NCBI GenBank assembly: GCA_023383815.1
Contig: JAHDYG010000001.1
Coordinates: 124,001-188,000, forward strand
DNA from: Rhodocyclaceae bacterium
GTDB lineage: Bacteria; Pseudomonadota; Gammaproteobacteria; Burkholderiales; Rhodocyclaceae
Direction: 5' to 3'
Length of the DNA stretch: 64,000 bases
Shown: positions 51,168-61,100 of the stretch, piece after piece
Layout: every line of letters starts with the position of its first letter
Numbering within the stretch: the first letter of the stretch is position 1
Made by a program: the position numbers and the translations under genes
Notes under the pieces: model-generated
Database searches by the model: none
What the model was told of the DNA's origin: nothing
The model's input: the letters and a program-made list of their open reading frames with translations, nothing else

Positions 51168-52352
51168 ATGCAAGTCAAGAAACTCACCGACCTCGACGTA
51201 CGCGGCAAGCGCGTCTTCATCCGAGCCGACCTGAACGTGCCGCAGGACGATGCGGGCAACATCGTCGAGGACACCCGCATCCGCGCCTCGATTCCGTCGA
51301 TCCAGTACTGCGTCGATCACGGCGCGGCGGTCATGGTCACCTCGCACCTGGGGCGCCCGGTCGAGGGCGAAGTGCGCGCCGAAGACACCCTGATGCCGGT
51401 TGCCGTGCGCCTCGGGCAACTGCTCGGCAAGCCCGTGCATCTGATTGCGGACTGGGTCGATGGCGGCTTCGAGGTCGCCCCCGGTGAGGTCGTGCTGCTG
51501 GAGAACTGCCGCTGCAACAAGGGCGAGAAGAAGGACAACGAGGAACTCGCGCGCAAGATGGCCGCGCTGTGCGACATCTACGTCAACGACGCATTCGGCA
51601 CCGCGCATCGCGCCGAAGCCACCACCCACGGCATGGCCCGCTTCGCGCCGGTCGCGTGCGCCGGCATCCTGATGGGCGCCGAGATCGACGCCCTTTCGAA
51701 GGCCACCGAAAACCCCGCACGCCCGCTGGTCGCGATCGTCGGCGGAGCGAAGGTGTCGACCAAGCTCACGATCCTGCGCACGCTGTCGCAGAAGGTCGAT
51801 CAGCTCATCGTCGGCGGCGGCATCGCCAACACCTTCCTGCTCGCTTCGGGCAAGCGCATCGGCGAATCGCTCGCCGAGCCGGAACTGGTCAAGGAAGCTC
51901 AGGCGATCATCGACGAGATGAAGGCGCGCGGCGCTGAAGTCCCGCTGCCGATCGACGTCGTCGTGGCCGACGAAGTCTCGGCGCTCGCGCGCGCCAACCG
52001 CATCCCGGTCGAAGAGGTCGGCCCGCACGACCGCATCCTGGATGTCGGCCCGAAAAGCTCGGCAAAGCTCGCCGACATCATCGCGCACGCCGGCACCATC
52101 GTCTGGAACGGTCCGGTCGGCGTCTTCGAACACGACCAGTTCGCCGGCGGGACGAAGATGCTCGCCTCGGCGATCGCACATTCGGAAGCGTTCACGATCG
52201 CCGGCGGCGGCGACACGCTCGCCGCGATCGCGAAATTCAACATCGCGCAGGACGTCGGCTACATTTCGACCGGCGGCGGCGCCTTTCTCGAGTTCCTCGA
52301 AGGCAAGACGCTGCCGGCGATCGCCGCGCTGCAGGAACGCTTCGAGGCCTGA
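51168..52352 (+). CDS. pgk: Phosphoglycerate kinase
   Basis: PGK interconverts 1,3-bisphosphoglycerate and 3-phosphoglycerate with ADP/ATP. The 394-residue two-domain enzyme has [17 protein letters not shown], and the substrate-binding [13 protein letters not shown] region. The C-terminal nucleotide domain has [29 protein letters not shown] and the terminal [16 protein letters not shown]-type loop. The start is ATG 51168; the Shine-Dalgarno (CGGAAT) is weak. Confidence 0.97.
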   Translation: MQVKKLTDLDVRGKRVFIRADLNVPQDDAGNIVEDTRIRASIPSIQYCVDHGAAVMVTSHLGRPVEGEVRAEDTLMPVAVRLGQLLGKPVHLIADWVDGGFEVAPGEVVLLENCRCNKGEKKDNEELARKMAALCDIYVNDAFGTAHRAEATTHGMARFAPVACAGILMGAEIDALSKATENPARPLVAIVGGAKVSTKLTILRTLSQKVDQLIVGGGIANTFLLASGKRIGESLAEPELVKEAQAIIDEMKARGAEVPLPIDVVVADEVSALARANRIPVEEVGPHDRILDVGPKSSAKLADIIAHAGTIVWNGPVGVFEHDQFAGGTKMLASAIAHSEAFTIAGGGDTLAAIAKFNIAQDVGYISTGGGAFLEFLEGKTLPAIAALQERFEA

Positions 52353-52395
52353 CGTCCGGGCACTCTGACGCCCAAACCCAACGGAACCAGCCGCC

Positions 52396-53850
52396 ATGAC
52401 CCGCCACACCAAGATCGTTGCCACGCTCGGCCCCGCATCGTCCGACCCGCATACGCTGGAGCGCATGCTGCATGCGGGCGTGGACGTGGTGCGCATGAAC
52501 TTCTCGCACGGCCGCGCCGAAGATCACGTCGCCCGCGCCATGGCGATCCGCGAGGCTTCGGCGCGCACCCACCGGCCGGTCGGCATCCTCGCCGACCTGC
52601 AGGGGCCGAAGATCCGGGTCGGCCGGTTCAGCGATGGACGGGTTACGCTCACGAAAGGCGCACCCTTCATTCTCGACGCCCGCTGCGAGATGGGCGACAT
52701 CCACCGCGTCGGACTCGACTACAAGGATCTGCCGAAGGACGTACGGGCCGGCGACGTACTGCTGCTCGACGATGGACGGCTGAAACTCGATGTCGAGCAC
52801 GTCGCGGGCGCCGAGATCCACACCCGCGTGCGTGTCGGCGGCGAGCTGTCCAACAACAAGGGCATCAATCGCCAGGGCGGCGGCCTGTCGGCTCCGGCCC
52901 TGACCGCGAAGGACATGGAGGACATCCGCACTGCGGCCGAGATCGGCGTCGACTTTCTCGCCGTGTCCTTCCCGAAGAGCGCGGCCGACATGTACATGGC
53001 ACGCCAGCTCATGCGCGCGGTCGGCGGGCAGTCGCTGCTGATCGCAAAGATCGAGCGCTGCGAAGCGGTCGCGAACCTCGAGGAGATCCTCGATGCCTCC
53101 GACGGCATCATGGTCGCCCGCGGGGACCTCGCAGTCGAAGTGGGCGATGCCGCGGTACCGGCGCTGCAGAAGAAGATGATCCGCGCCGCGCGCGAGCGCA
53201 ACAAGCTCACGATCACGGCGACGCAGATGATGGAGTCGATGATCTCCAGCCCGGTGCCGACCCGCGCCGAGGTCTCCGACGTCGCCAATGCCGTGCTCGA
53301 CGGCACCGACGCGGTGATGCTGTCGGCCGAGACCGCCTCGGGGAGCTATCCGGTCGAAGTCGTCGAAGCGATGAGCCGCGTCTGCCTCGAAGCCGAGAAG
53401 TCGGCCGAGGTCACGCTCGACCGCGATGTGCTCAACCGCGTCTTCACCCGCATCGATCAGTCGATCGCAATGGCGGCGATCTGGACCGCGCACCACCTCA
53501 AGGTCAAGGCCATCGCCTCGCTCACCCAGACCGGCTCGACCGCACTGTGGATGAGCCGCCTCAACGGTGGCGTGCCGATCTATGCGCTCACACCCGAACC
53601 GTCGGCACGCAACCAGATGACGCTCTACCGCGAGGTTTATCCGCTGCTGATGTCGCAGACGCACCAGGACCGCGACCTCATGCTGTGGGAAGCCGAACAG
53701 GTGCTGCTCGAACAGGGGGTCGTCGCCCACGGCGACCTGATCGTGCTCACGATCGGTGAGCCGATCGGCTCGACCGGCGGAACGAACACGCTGAAGATCG
53801 TGCGGGTCGGCGAACATCTCCTGCCCACTCAGGTCTCAAGCCCTGACTGA
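52396..53850 (+). CDS. pyk: Pyruvate kinase
   Basis: Pyruvate kinase transfers phosphate from PEP to ADP, the last step of glycolysis. It has 484 residues: TIM barrel with KIVATLGPAS, MNFSHG and LADLQGPKIRVG; B domain; the Lys in LIAKIERCEAV; metal Glu in VARGDLAVEV; and a C-terminal alpha/beta domain (about 355-475) for effectors. It sits between pgk (43-base gap) and fba, giving a mixed set for glycolysis and gluconeogenesis. Confidence 0.97.
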   Translation: MTRHTKIVATLGPASSDPHTLERMLHAGVDVVRMNFSHGRAEDHVARAMAIREASARTHRPVGILADLQGPKIRVGRFSDGRVTLTKGAPFILDARCEMGDIHRVGLDYKDLPKDVRAGDVLLLDDGRLKLDVEHVAGAEIHTRVRVGGELSNNKGINRQGGGLSAPALTAKDMEDIRTAAEIGVDFLAVSFPKSAADMYMARQLMRAVGGQSLLIAKIERCEAVANLEEILDASDGIMVARGDLAVEVGDAAVPALQKKMIRAARERNKLTITATQMMESMISSPVPTRAEVSDVANAVLDGTDAVMLSAETASGSYPVEVVEAMSRVCLEAEKSAEVTLDRDVLNRVFTRIDQSIAMAAIWTAHHLKVKAIASLTQTGSTALWMSRLNGGVPIYALTPEPSARNQMTLYREVYPLLMSQTHQDRDLMLWEAEQVLLEQGVVAHGDLIVLTIGEPIGSTGGTNTLKIVRVGEHLLPTQVSSPD

Positions 53851-53955
53851 AGCACGGCGCACCACGCCGGACTGCCCCGAATCCCCTAGCGACCGAACCT
53901 CAATCCTTCCAGCATCCTGCGCCAGAAGCGCGCACCGCTTTACCGGAGATCTGCC

Positions 53956-55020
53956 ATGCCCCTCGTTGCCATGCGCCAGTTGCTCGACCATGCCGCCGAA
54001 TACGGCTACGGTCTGCCCGCCTTCAACGTCAATAACCTCGAACAGGTCCAGGCCATCATGGAAGCGGCCGCCGAAACCGACAGCCCGGTGATCATGCAGG
54101 CCTCGGCCGGTGCCCGAAAATACGCCGGCGAGGCCTTCCTGCGCCACCTGATCGATGCGGCCGTCGAAGCCTATCCGCAGATTCCGGTCGTGATGCACCA
54201 GGATCACGGGCAGTCGCCGGCGGTGTGCATGGCCGCGATCCGCTCCGGCTTCACCAGCGTGATGATGGACGGCTCGCTCCTCGAAGACGGCAAGACGCCC
54301 TCCTCGTACGACTACAACATCGAGGTCACGCGCGAAGTCGTCAAGTTCTCGCACGCGATCGGCGTCACCGTCGAGGCCGAGCTGGGCTGCCTCGGTTCGC
54401 TCGAAACCGGGCAGGCCGGCGACGAGGACGGCATCGGCGCCGAAGGCACGCTCGACCACTCGATGCTGCTGACCGACCCCGCCCAGGCTGCCGACTTCGT
54501 GAAGCGCACCAACTGCGATGCCCTCGCGATCGCGATCGGCACCAGCCACGGCGCCTACAAGTTCAGCCGCAAGCCGACCGGCGACATCCTCGCCATCGAC
54601 CGCATCAAGGCCATCCACGCCCGCATCCCGAACACCCATCTGGTCATGCACGGCTCCAGTTCGGTGCCTCAGGAACTGCTGGAGGTCATCCGCCAGTACG
54701 GCGGCGACATGAAGGAGACCTACGGCGTGCCGGTCGAGGAAATCGTCGAGGGCATCCGCCACGGCGTGCGCAAGATCAACATCGACACCGACATCCGCCT
54801 CGCGATGACCGGCGCGGTGCGCAAGTTCCTGTTCGAGAACCCATCGAAGTTCGACCCACGCGAGTTCTGCAAACCGGCCCGCGAAGCTGCCAAGTTCGTC
54901 TGCAAGGCCCGCTTCGAAGCCTTTGGCAGCGCCGGTCAGGCCAGCCGCATCAAGGCCGTGAGCCTGGAGAAGATGGCCGCGCGCTACCGGGCCGGAGAAC
55001 TTGCGCAGGTCGTGCGCTGA
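53956..55020 (+). CDS. fba: Fructose-bisphosphate aldolase class II
   Basis: A 354-residue zinc aldolase that cleaves or forms fructose 1,6-bisphosphate, of the type called CbbA/FbaA in autotroph clusters. Zinc-ligand His residues are in [20 protein letters not shown] and VMHGSSSVP, with the AELGCLGS and NIDTDIRLA segments conserved. AGGAGATC-like (CCGGAGA) lies eight bases before ATG 53956. A 105-base gap separates it from pyk. An inverted repeat follows its stop. Confidence 0.97.
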   Translation: MPLVAMRQLLDHAAEYGYGLPAFNVNNLEQVQAIMEAAAETDSPVIMQASAGARKYAGEAFLRHLIDAAVEAYPQIPVVMHQDHGQSPAVCMAAIRSGFTSVMMDGSLLEDGKTPSSYDYNIEVTREVVKFSHAIGVTVEAELGCLGSLETGQAGDEDGIGAEGTLDHSMLLTDPAQAADFVKRTNCDALAIAIGTSHGAYKFSRKPTGDILAIDRIKAIHARIPNTHLVMHGSSSVPQELLEVIRQYGGDMKETYGVPVEEIVEGIRHGVRKINIDTDIRLAMTGAVRKFLFENPSKFDPREFCKPAREAAKFVCKARFEAFGSAGQASRIKAVSLEKMAARYRAGELAQVVR

Positions 55021-55031
55021 GCGCAGTGACG

Positions 55032-55071
55032 GCCTGCGCGCACCATGAACATCCGCCTCCTGCGCGCAGGC
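55032..55071. repeat. 11-bp inverted repeat after fba
   Basis: GCCTGCGCGCA (55032-55042) and its exact complement at 55061-55071, around an 18-base loop, 12 bases after the fba stop. There is no poly-T tail. It may act as a factor-independent or Rho-assisted terminator or mRNA-end stabiliser. Confidence 0.6.
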
Positions 55072-55117
55072 AGCTCGCTAGAGCATCCTCGACCGGATCT
55101 CGCTGCTGCTGCAACCC

Positions 55118-55477
55118 TCAGCGTTCGCGCTTCGGTACGGCAGCGACCTGAATCGCCTTGACCGCTCGAAGCAGGCCAGGCAACTCCTGCTTGATCGTGT
55201 TCCAGACGATCTCCTGATCGACGCCGAAGTATTCATGAACGAGGAGGTTCCTGAAGTCCTTGATTTCTCGCCATGGAACTTCCGGGAAAGCCTCCTTAAG
55301 CGACTCCGGCAGTTTTCCGACGGCTTCACCGATGATCTCGAACTCCCGGATGGCTGCCGCGCATCGCATTCTGTCGGTCGCGAAGCCTTCGAACTCGACC
55401 CCGGCGACGTAGTCGAGAATTGCCTCCCCCGAGTCCAGTATATCCGCCAGATAGAGCTCGAACGACCGTTCAGACAT
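55118..55477 (-). CDS. hepT: HepT-family RNase toxin (DUF86)
   Basis: A 119-residue HEPN-domain protein. The active site RX4HXY is RNLLVHEY at 76-83, so it can cleave RNA, and Tyr 83 is the residue that MntA-type partners adenylylate in characterised HepT-MntA systems. The start ATG 55477 overlaps the antitoxin stop by eight bases. Together they form a standard HepT-MntA pair inserted between fba and arsC. GC content and codon use look only slightly lower than the neighbours. Confidence 0.9.
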   Translation of the reverse strand: MSERSFELYLADILDSGEAILDYVAGVEFEGFATDRMRCAAAIREFEIIGEAVGKLPESLKEAFPEVPWREIKDFRNLLVHEYFGVDQEIVWNTIKQELPGLLRAVKAIQVAAVPKRER

Positions 55478-55763
55478 ACAGTACGTCCTTCCGAACGGCC
55501 TCTCTGACCAAAGGCTTCAAGGCACCTTCCATCCCGAGGTCGACCGGTTTTCCCAAACCCGCTTCAAGGTGACGCTTGAGGCTGAAGTAGTTCCTCAAGG
55601 TCTTTCGGCCGGCCTCCAGTTCGACCACCAGATCAACGTCGGAGTCTTCGCGTGCATCGTTACGCGCGTAGCTTCCGAACAGCCCGATGTGCTGAACCCC
55701 AAAGCCTTCTCGCAAGTCCGTCCTGTGCGATCTGAGATACTCAAGAATGTCTTCGCGAGTCAT
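55470..55763 (-). CDS. mntA: MntA-family antitoxin (nucleotidyltransferase)
   Basis: A 97-residue minimal nucleotidyltransferase. The motif GSX10DXD is G30-S31 to D42-V-D44 (GSYARNDAREDSDVDLVVE), with a third acidic residue Asp 75 in KPVDLGM. These are all residues needed for AMP transfer to HepT. ATG 55763 has a good GGAGGG eight bases upstream; an ATG at 55778 is in frame. The gene precedes hepT, the usual order. Confidence 0.9.
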   Translation of the reverse strand: MTREDILEYLRSHRTDLREGFGVQHIGLFGSYARNDAREDSDVDLVVELEAGRKTLRNYFSLKRHLEAGLGKPVDLGMEGALKPLVREAVRKDVLYV

Positions 55764-55989
55764 GCTGCATCCCTCCATTTGCCCTAGAATCCGCATCCCG
55801 TGTGACGACGATTCTACGCTCGGAGTGCGATGTCGCCCAACCTGGACACCGCCCGTCAATGCCCAGGCGCTCATTCAAGAAGAATTGCATTCGGTTAAAC
55901 AGGAAGGCCGGCACCAGCCCTATCAAGCGAGATCCGAAAGGACGGTTCATTTCCTCCATTCTTAATCCCTGCCACATGAGCCAGACACC

Positions 55990-56469
55990 ATGAACGTCCT
56001 CTTCCTCTGCACTGGAAACTCGTGCCGATCCATTCTGGCCGAAGCCACCTTCAACGCTCTGGCCCCAGCGGGGATGCGCGCGATGAGCGCCGGCAGTCAG
56101 CCCGCCGGTTACGTGCATCCGCGCTCGCTCGCGCTGCTCACCCGCGAAAGGATCGTCACCGAGGGGCTCCACAGCAAGTCGTGGGACGCGCTGCCGGCCA
56201 CGCCGGACGTCGTGATCACGGTCTGCGCGAGCGCCGCAGGCGAGACCTGCCCGGTCTATCTGTCGCCGGTACCGCGCGCCCACTGGGGCGTGGACGACCC
56301 TGCCCACGCCACCGGCACCGATGCCGAGATCGACGCCGCGTTCGAGCGCGCCTACCGCATCCTGCGGACCCGAATCGAAGCCTTTCTCGCCCTGCCCCGT
56401 GACCTGGCGGAAACCGATCCCGCCGCATTCCGATCTGAACTGGCCCGGATCGGCACCCTCATGCCCTGA
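55990..56469 (+). CDS. arsC: Arsenate reductase ArsC (low-molecular-weight phosphatase fold)
   Basis: A 159-residue thioredoxin-coupled arsenate reductase. The P-loop CX5R is C7-TGNSC-R13, and Cys 79 and Cys 87 (VCASAAGETCP) can form the redox relay. It reduces arsenate to arsenite for export by Acr3. LMW protein tyrosine phosphatases share the fold, but the Cys pair and ars context favour arsenate. Its last 11 bases overlap the acr3 end, tail to tail. It is on the opposite strand to arsR and acr3. Confidence 0.9.
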   Translation: MNVLFLCTGNSCRSILAEATFNALAPAGMRAMSAGSQPAGYVHPRSLALLTRERIVTEGLHSKSWDALPATPDVVITVCASAAGETCPVYLSPVPRAHWGVDDPAHATGTDAEIDAAFERAYRILRTRIEAFLALPRDLAETDPAAFRSELARIGTLMP

Positions 56470-57544
56470 CCTGTAGCGCAAGCCGTTCAGGAAACCGGTC
56501 CCGGGTCCGGTTCGCGATCCTCACCAGCGCCAGCATCAACGGCACCTCGACCAGCACCCCGACCACGGTCGCCAGCGCGGCCCCCGATTGCAGACCGAAC
56601 AACGCAATGGCCGCCGCCACCGCGAGTTCGAAGAAGTTGCTTGCACCGATCATCGCACCGGGTGCAGCGACCGGGTGCGGCACCTTCCATGCGCGTGCCC
56701 AGCCGTAGGCGATGAAGAAGATCAGGAAGGTCTGGAGGATCAGCGGCACTGCGATCAGCGCGATGTGCAGCGGATTGTTGAGGATGACCTCCCCCTGGAA
56801 TGCGAACAGCAGTACCAGCGTGACCAGCAGCGCCGCCGGCGTGACGGGGCCGATCCGGCGCCGAAAGACGTTGTCGAACCATTCGATCCCATGCCGGCGG
56901 ATCAGGTGTACTCGGGTCGCATAGCCGGCCGAAAGCGGAATCACGATGTAGAGCACGACCGACAGCGCCACCGTGTCCCACGGCACGATGATGTTCGACA
57001 CCCCGAGCAGGAACACCACGATCGGCGCGAACGCGAAGAGCATGATGAGATCGTTTACCGCGACCTGGACCAGCGTGTAGGCCGCATCGCCACGCGTCAG
57101 GTAGCTCCATACGAAGACCATTGCCGTGCAAGGCGCCGCGCCAAGCAGGATCGCTCCGGCGAGATACTGGCGCGCGAGATCCTCGGCAATGAACGGCCGG
57201 AACACGACGAGCAGGAAGAACCACGAGATCGCGAACATCGTGAACGGCTTGATCAGCCAGTTCACCGAGGTGGTGATGACGAGCCCCTTCGGCTGCCGGC
57301 GCACGCCGAGGATCGCCGCAAAGTCGATCTGCACCATCATCGGGAAGATCATCGCCCAGATCAGCACCGCGACGGGCAGCGAGACTTGCGCAACTTCGAG
57401 CTTCGCAAGCGCGGCCGGCACGGCCGGCAGCAGTTGCCCCAGGCTCACGCCGGCCACGATGCACAGGGCCACCCAGACGCTCAGGTAACGTTCAAAAGAT
57501 CCGAGTCCGCCACCGCGCTCGGGTTCGGTTCCAGATTTGCTCAT
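56459..57544 (-). CDS. acr3: Arsenite efflux permease Acr3
   Basis: A 361-residue ACR3-family arsenite exporter with ten transmembrane helices. The conserved Cys is in LGAAPCTAMVFVWSYL and the Glu in GASNFFELAVAAAIALFG; both are important in studied Acr3. No ArsA ATPase is present. It is read after arsR (61-base gap) from the same minus-strand promoter and convergent with arsC, which it overlaps by 11 bases. Confidence 0.94.
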   Translation of the reverse strand: MSKSGTEPERGGGLGSFERYLSVWVALCIVAGVSLGQLLPAVPAALAKLEVAQVSLPVAVLIWAMIFPMMVQIDFAAILGVRRQPKGLVITTSVNWLIKPFTMFAISWFFLLVVFRPFIAEDLARQYLAGAILLGAAPCTAMVFVWSYLTRGDAAYTLVQVAVNDLIMLFAFAPIVVFLLGVSNIIVPWDTVALSVVLYIVIPLSAGYATRVHLIRRHGIEWFDNVFRRRIGPVTPAALLVTLVLLFAFQGEVILNNPLHIALIAVPLILQTFLIFFIAYGWARAWKVPHPVAAPGAMIGASNFFELAVAAAIALFGLQSGAALATVVGVLVEVPLMLALVRIANRTRDRFPERLALQVRA

Positions 57545-57605
57545 CGTTTCGGGCTCGCTTGTTCTCGTGGGGGTGGATCAGACGGATGGCATCGAGTTGG
57601 GGGTT

Positions 57606-57953
57606 TCAGTCGCACAAGGCCAGGGAAGGACGGCCGGCCATCGCATGGAGACGCCTGCGGTCCTCACCGTATGGGGCGCGGTCGATCTGCGATCCGGATG
57701 CCGCCGTGAGCACCGCGCCTGCCCATTCCGGGAGGTCCGGATGGATGCGGTAGTGCACCCACTGCCCGCGCCGCTCGTCGGCCACCAGCCCGGCATCGCG
57801 CAGCATTGCGAGGTGGCGCGAGATCTTGGGTTGCACGATCGCAAGCGCGTGCGTGAGCTCGCACACGCACAGCGACCCCTCGGAGTGCAGCAGCAGCACG
57901 GAACGCAGGCGCGTTTCGTCGCTCAGGAGATGGAACAGGGTACGGGCATCCAT
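57606..57953 (-). CDS. arsR: ArsR-family arsenic-responsive repressor
   Basis: A 115-residue winged-helix repressor. The metal site C29-V-C31 in the segment SLCVCELTHAL is the ELCVCDL-type arsenic switch in helix alpha 3, and KISRHLAMLRDAGLV is the DNA-recognition helix. ATG 57953 (MDARTLFHLLSDETRL) is preferred over an upstream start at 57974. It controls its own promoter and acr3 through the palindromes at 57969-57993. Confidence 0.93.
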   Translation of the reverse strand: MDARTLFHLLSDETRLRSVLLLHSEGSLCVCELTHALAIVQPKISRHLAMLRDAGLVADERRGQWVHYRIHPDLPEWAGAVLTAASGSQIDRAPYGEDRRRLHAMAGRPSLALCD

Positions 57954-57968
57954 GGCGCAGACCATAGC

Positions 57969-58014
57969 AGACATATGTCTTTCCGTATATACGTTTTCGT
58001 GAATATTTTGACCA
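57969..58014 (-). promoter_or_regulatory. arsR promoter and putative ArsR operator
   Basis: On the minus strand -35 TGGTCA (58014-58009) and -10 TATATA (57991-57986) are 17 bases apart. AGACATATGTCT (57969-57980) and CGTATATACG (57984-57993) are perfect palindromes, the second enclosing the -10. This is the usual way ArsR blocks polymerase. The segment is AT-rich against its neighbours. Confidence 0.65.
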
Positions 58015-58084
58015 TCTCACAAGCTTTCATCCAGCATCGGATCGTTCGCGCCCGAAGCGGGCATGACACGCGCTCCGGCGCTGA

Positions 58085-58113
58085 TTGTCCGCGCTTGCGG
58101 ATGGCGTCATAAT
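58085..58113 (+). promoter_or_regulatory. Promoter of the CheR-GGDEF-EAL gene
   Basis: -35 TTGTCC (58085-58090), 17-base spacer, -10 CATAAT (58108-58113). The expected start is about 58120-58121, that is, at or next to the ATG at 58121. No Shine-Dalgarno is visible. This points to a leaderless or near-leaderless mRNA. Confidence 0.5.
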
Positions 58114-58120
58114 CGGTTCC

Positions 58121-61100
58121 ATGAGTGGCGTCGACGAGATCCCGGAAGAGTCGGACCAATGGCAGGAGGAGGCGGGCGACGAGGCGCCGCTTCCTGATCT
58201 GCCGCTGTTCATCGACCTCCTGCGCCGCCGCTGCGGCACCGACTTCGCCGGTTACAAGACTTCGACGCTCACGCGCCGCATTCGCCGGCGCATCGCCTGT
58301 GAAAACGCCGACTCTGTGCTGGCGTACCACGCGAGGATCGTGGAGGACGCGACCGAGCGCGACGCGCTGTGCCGCGATCTGCTCATCCACGTGACCGAGT
58401 TCTTCCGTGACCCGGACGTCTTTGCGCTGCTTGCCGACGAGGTCTTTCCGGATCTGCTGCGTGGCCGTGATCCGAGCGACGACCTGCGGATCTGGTCGGC
58501 GGGCTGTGCCACCGGAGAGGAAGCCTACTCGCTGGCAATGCTCGCGCTCGATGCGGCGAGCCGCTTCGGGTTCCACGGCAACGTCAAGGTCTTTGCAACG
58601 GATCTGCACAGCGGGGTGATCGGCCAGGCCTCGCAGGGCCTGTACGCCGACGAGGCCGTGCAGGCCATCCCGGAGCAACTGCTGCGCCGCTACTTCCAGC
58701 GCGACGGCAAGCGCTGGCGGGTCGATGGTTCACTGCGCCGGCACATCGTGTTTGCGCGCCACAACCTGCTTACCGACCCTCCCTTCACGCGGATCGACCT
58801 CGCCGCCTGCCGCAATCTCCTGATCTATCTCCAGCCCGCCGCGCAACTGAAGGCCCTCGCACAGCTGCACTTCGCGCTCAAGCCCCAGGGTCTGCTGCTG
58901 CTCGGATCGAGCGAAACGGTCGGCGAGTACGAGGATCGCGCATTCTCGGTCGGAGACCGGTCGCGCAAGCTGTTCCGCAAGTTGACCGCATCCCTTCCGC
59001 ACAGCAGCGATGCGATCATCGTGCCTGACCGCCCCGCCGTCGTCCCCACCGAACCTGAACCCGCAGACTTGCGAGGCCAGCCAACCGAAGTACTGGAGGC
59101 CGAACTCATCTCCACGCGCGAACGCCTGCAGGAGATGATCTGTGAATTGCAGGCGAGTCACGAACGGATCGACCTCGCCAATGAAGAGCTCACGGCCTCG
59201 AACGAGGAACTGCAGAGCACCAACGAGGAGCTGAAGTCGGTCAACGAGGATCTGTGCACCCTCAACGCGGAACTCGAACAGAAGAACCAGGCGCTCGCGC
59301 AACTGAACCGGGACTACGACCAGTTGCTCGCAAGCGCCGAGATCGGCACCCTGTTCCTCGACGTCGACATGCGCGTGCGGCGTTTCAGTGCTGCGATCAG
59401 CCCGTTCCTTGGGCTGCGCCCACAGGACGTGGGTCGGCCGATCGAAGAGATCACGTACCGCGCTGGTGATGCCGCGATCTTCCTGGCCAATCTGAGCCGG
59501 GTCGCGACCGAGGGCGGCAGGATCGAACGGGAGGTCGCGCTCGACAAGCGCTGGTTTCTCGAACGCATCCTGCCGTTTCGCGGCGAAAGCGGGCACCCCG
59601 AGGGTGTCGTCCTGACCTATACCGAGATCACCGAGGTCAAGGCCGCGCAGGCGCGGGCCGATGCGCTCGCGGCCGAACGCACCCGCCTGCAGAACATCCT
59701 CGACGCCCTGCCCGACGGCGTCTATATCGTCAGCCGCGACCACGAGATCGAATACCTGAACCCTGCACTCGAACGCACCTTCGGGCCGATCGCAGGGCGC
59801 AAGTGCCATGAGTACTTCCACGGCCTGTCTTCGGAATGCGACTGGTGCAAGAACGACCGGGTCTTCGCCGGCGAAACCGTGCGCTGGGAATGGACGGCTC
59901 CGAACGGGCGCAGCTACGAGCTGTTCGACATGCCGTTCCGCAATCCCGATGGCTCGATCAGCAAGTTCGAGATCTTCCACGACATCACGCCGGTGCGCGA
60001 CACCGAGCAGCGCCTGTCCGAGGCGACCAGTCTCGCGCACGTCGGCCACTGGGAGTGGCGTCCGCAGAATGACGAACTGCGCTGGAGCGCAGAGACCTAC
60101 CGGATCTTCGGCTACGCGCCATACAGCATCACACCGAGCTTCGAGCTCTTCCTGACCCACGTCGATCCGGACGAGCGGGAGCGCGTGCGCGAAGCCGTCT
60201 CGCGCTCGCTGGCAGAAGACAGCGCCTACCTGTGCGAGTTCGGCTTTTTCCGCTGCGACGGCACGAGCGGAATCGGACGCGCTTCGGGACGCATCGTACG
60301 CAAGGACGACGGCACACCGCTGGTGATGTCGGGAGCGATGCAGGACATCACCGAACTGCGGCGCATGGAAGACGCACTGCACGCGAACGAGCAACTGTTC
60401 TCCGCCACCTTCCAGGGCGCACCCCACGCGGCCGTGATCACGCGAGTCTCGGACGGCTGCATCATCGCCGTCAATGACCGCTTCGAGCGGCTGTTCGGCT
60501 GGACCGCAGGTGAGATCATCGGACGCAACGCAGTCGATGCCGGGCAATGGGCCGACGCGGCAAGCTGGAGCGAATGGCTCGACGAACTGCAGGCCGCCGG
60601 CGCGCTGATCGACCAGGAAACGGTCTGGAAGCACCGGGACGGAGGGGTTCGCCACGTAAGCCTGTCCGCCCAGCTCGCCCAGATCCATGGCGACGAGCAT
60701 ATCCTGCTCTTCATTCGCGATCTGACCGAGCGCAAGGCCGCCGAAGAGAGAATCGACTACCTCGCCAACCACGACACCCTGACCGGATTGCCCAACCGCG
60801 TGCTCTTCCGCGACCGCTTCGACCTGGCAACGGCATGGGCGGAACGCTCGGCGAGCAAGGTGGCATTGCTCTTTCTCGACCTCGATCACTTCAAGACCAT
60901 CAACGACACGCTCGGGCACCCGGTCGGCGATACGCTGCTCAAGCTGGTCGCCGACCGGCTGCGCAGCTGCGTACGCGACACCGACACCATCAGCCGACTC
61001 GGCGGAGACGAGTTCCTGATCGCACTCACGGACGTGCGCTCCCCGCAATCGGTGAACCTCATCGCCGACAAGATCCTCGAGATGCTCGGGCGACCGTTCC

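Noticed and set aside
57408-57545. Frames on the plus strand within acr3/arsR
   Set aside because: They are shadows of the membrane protein, rich in Arg, Asp and Gln with no signature.
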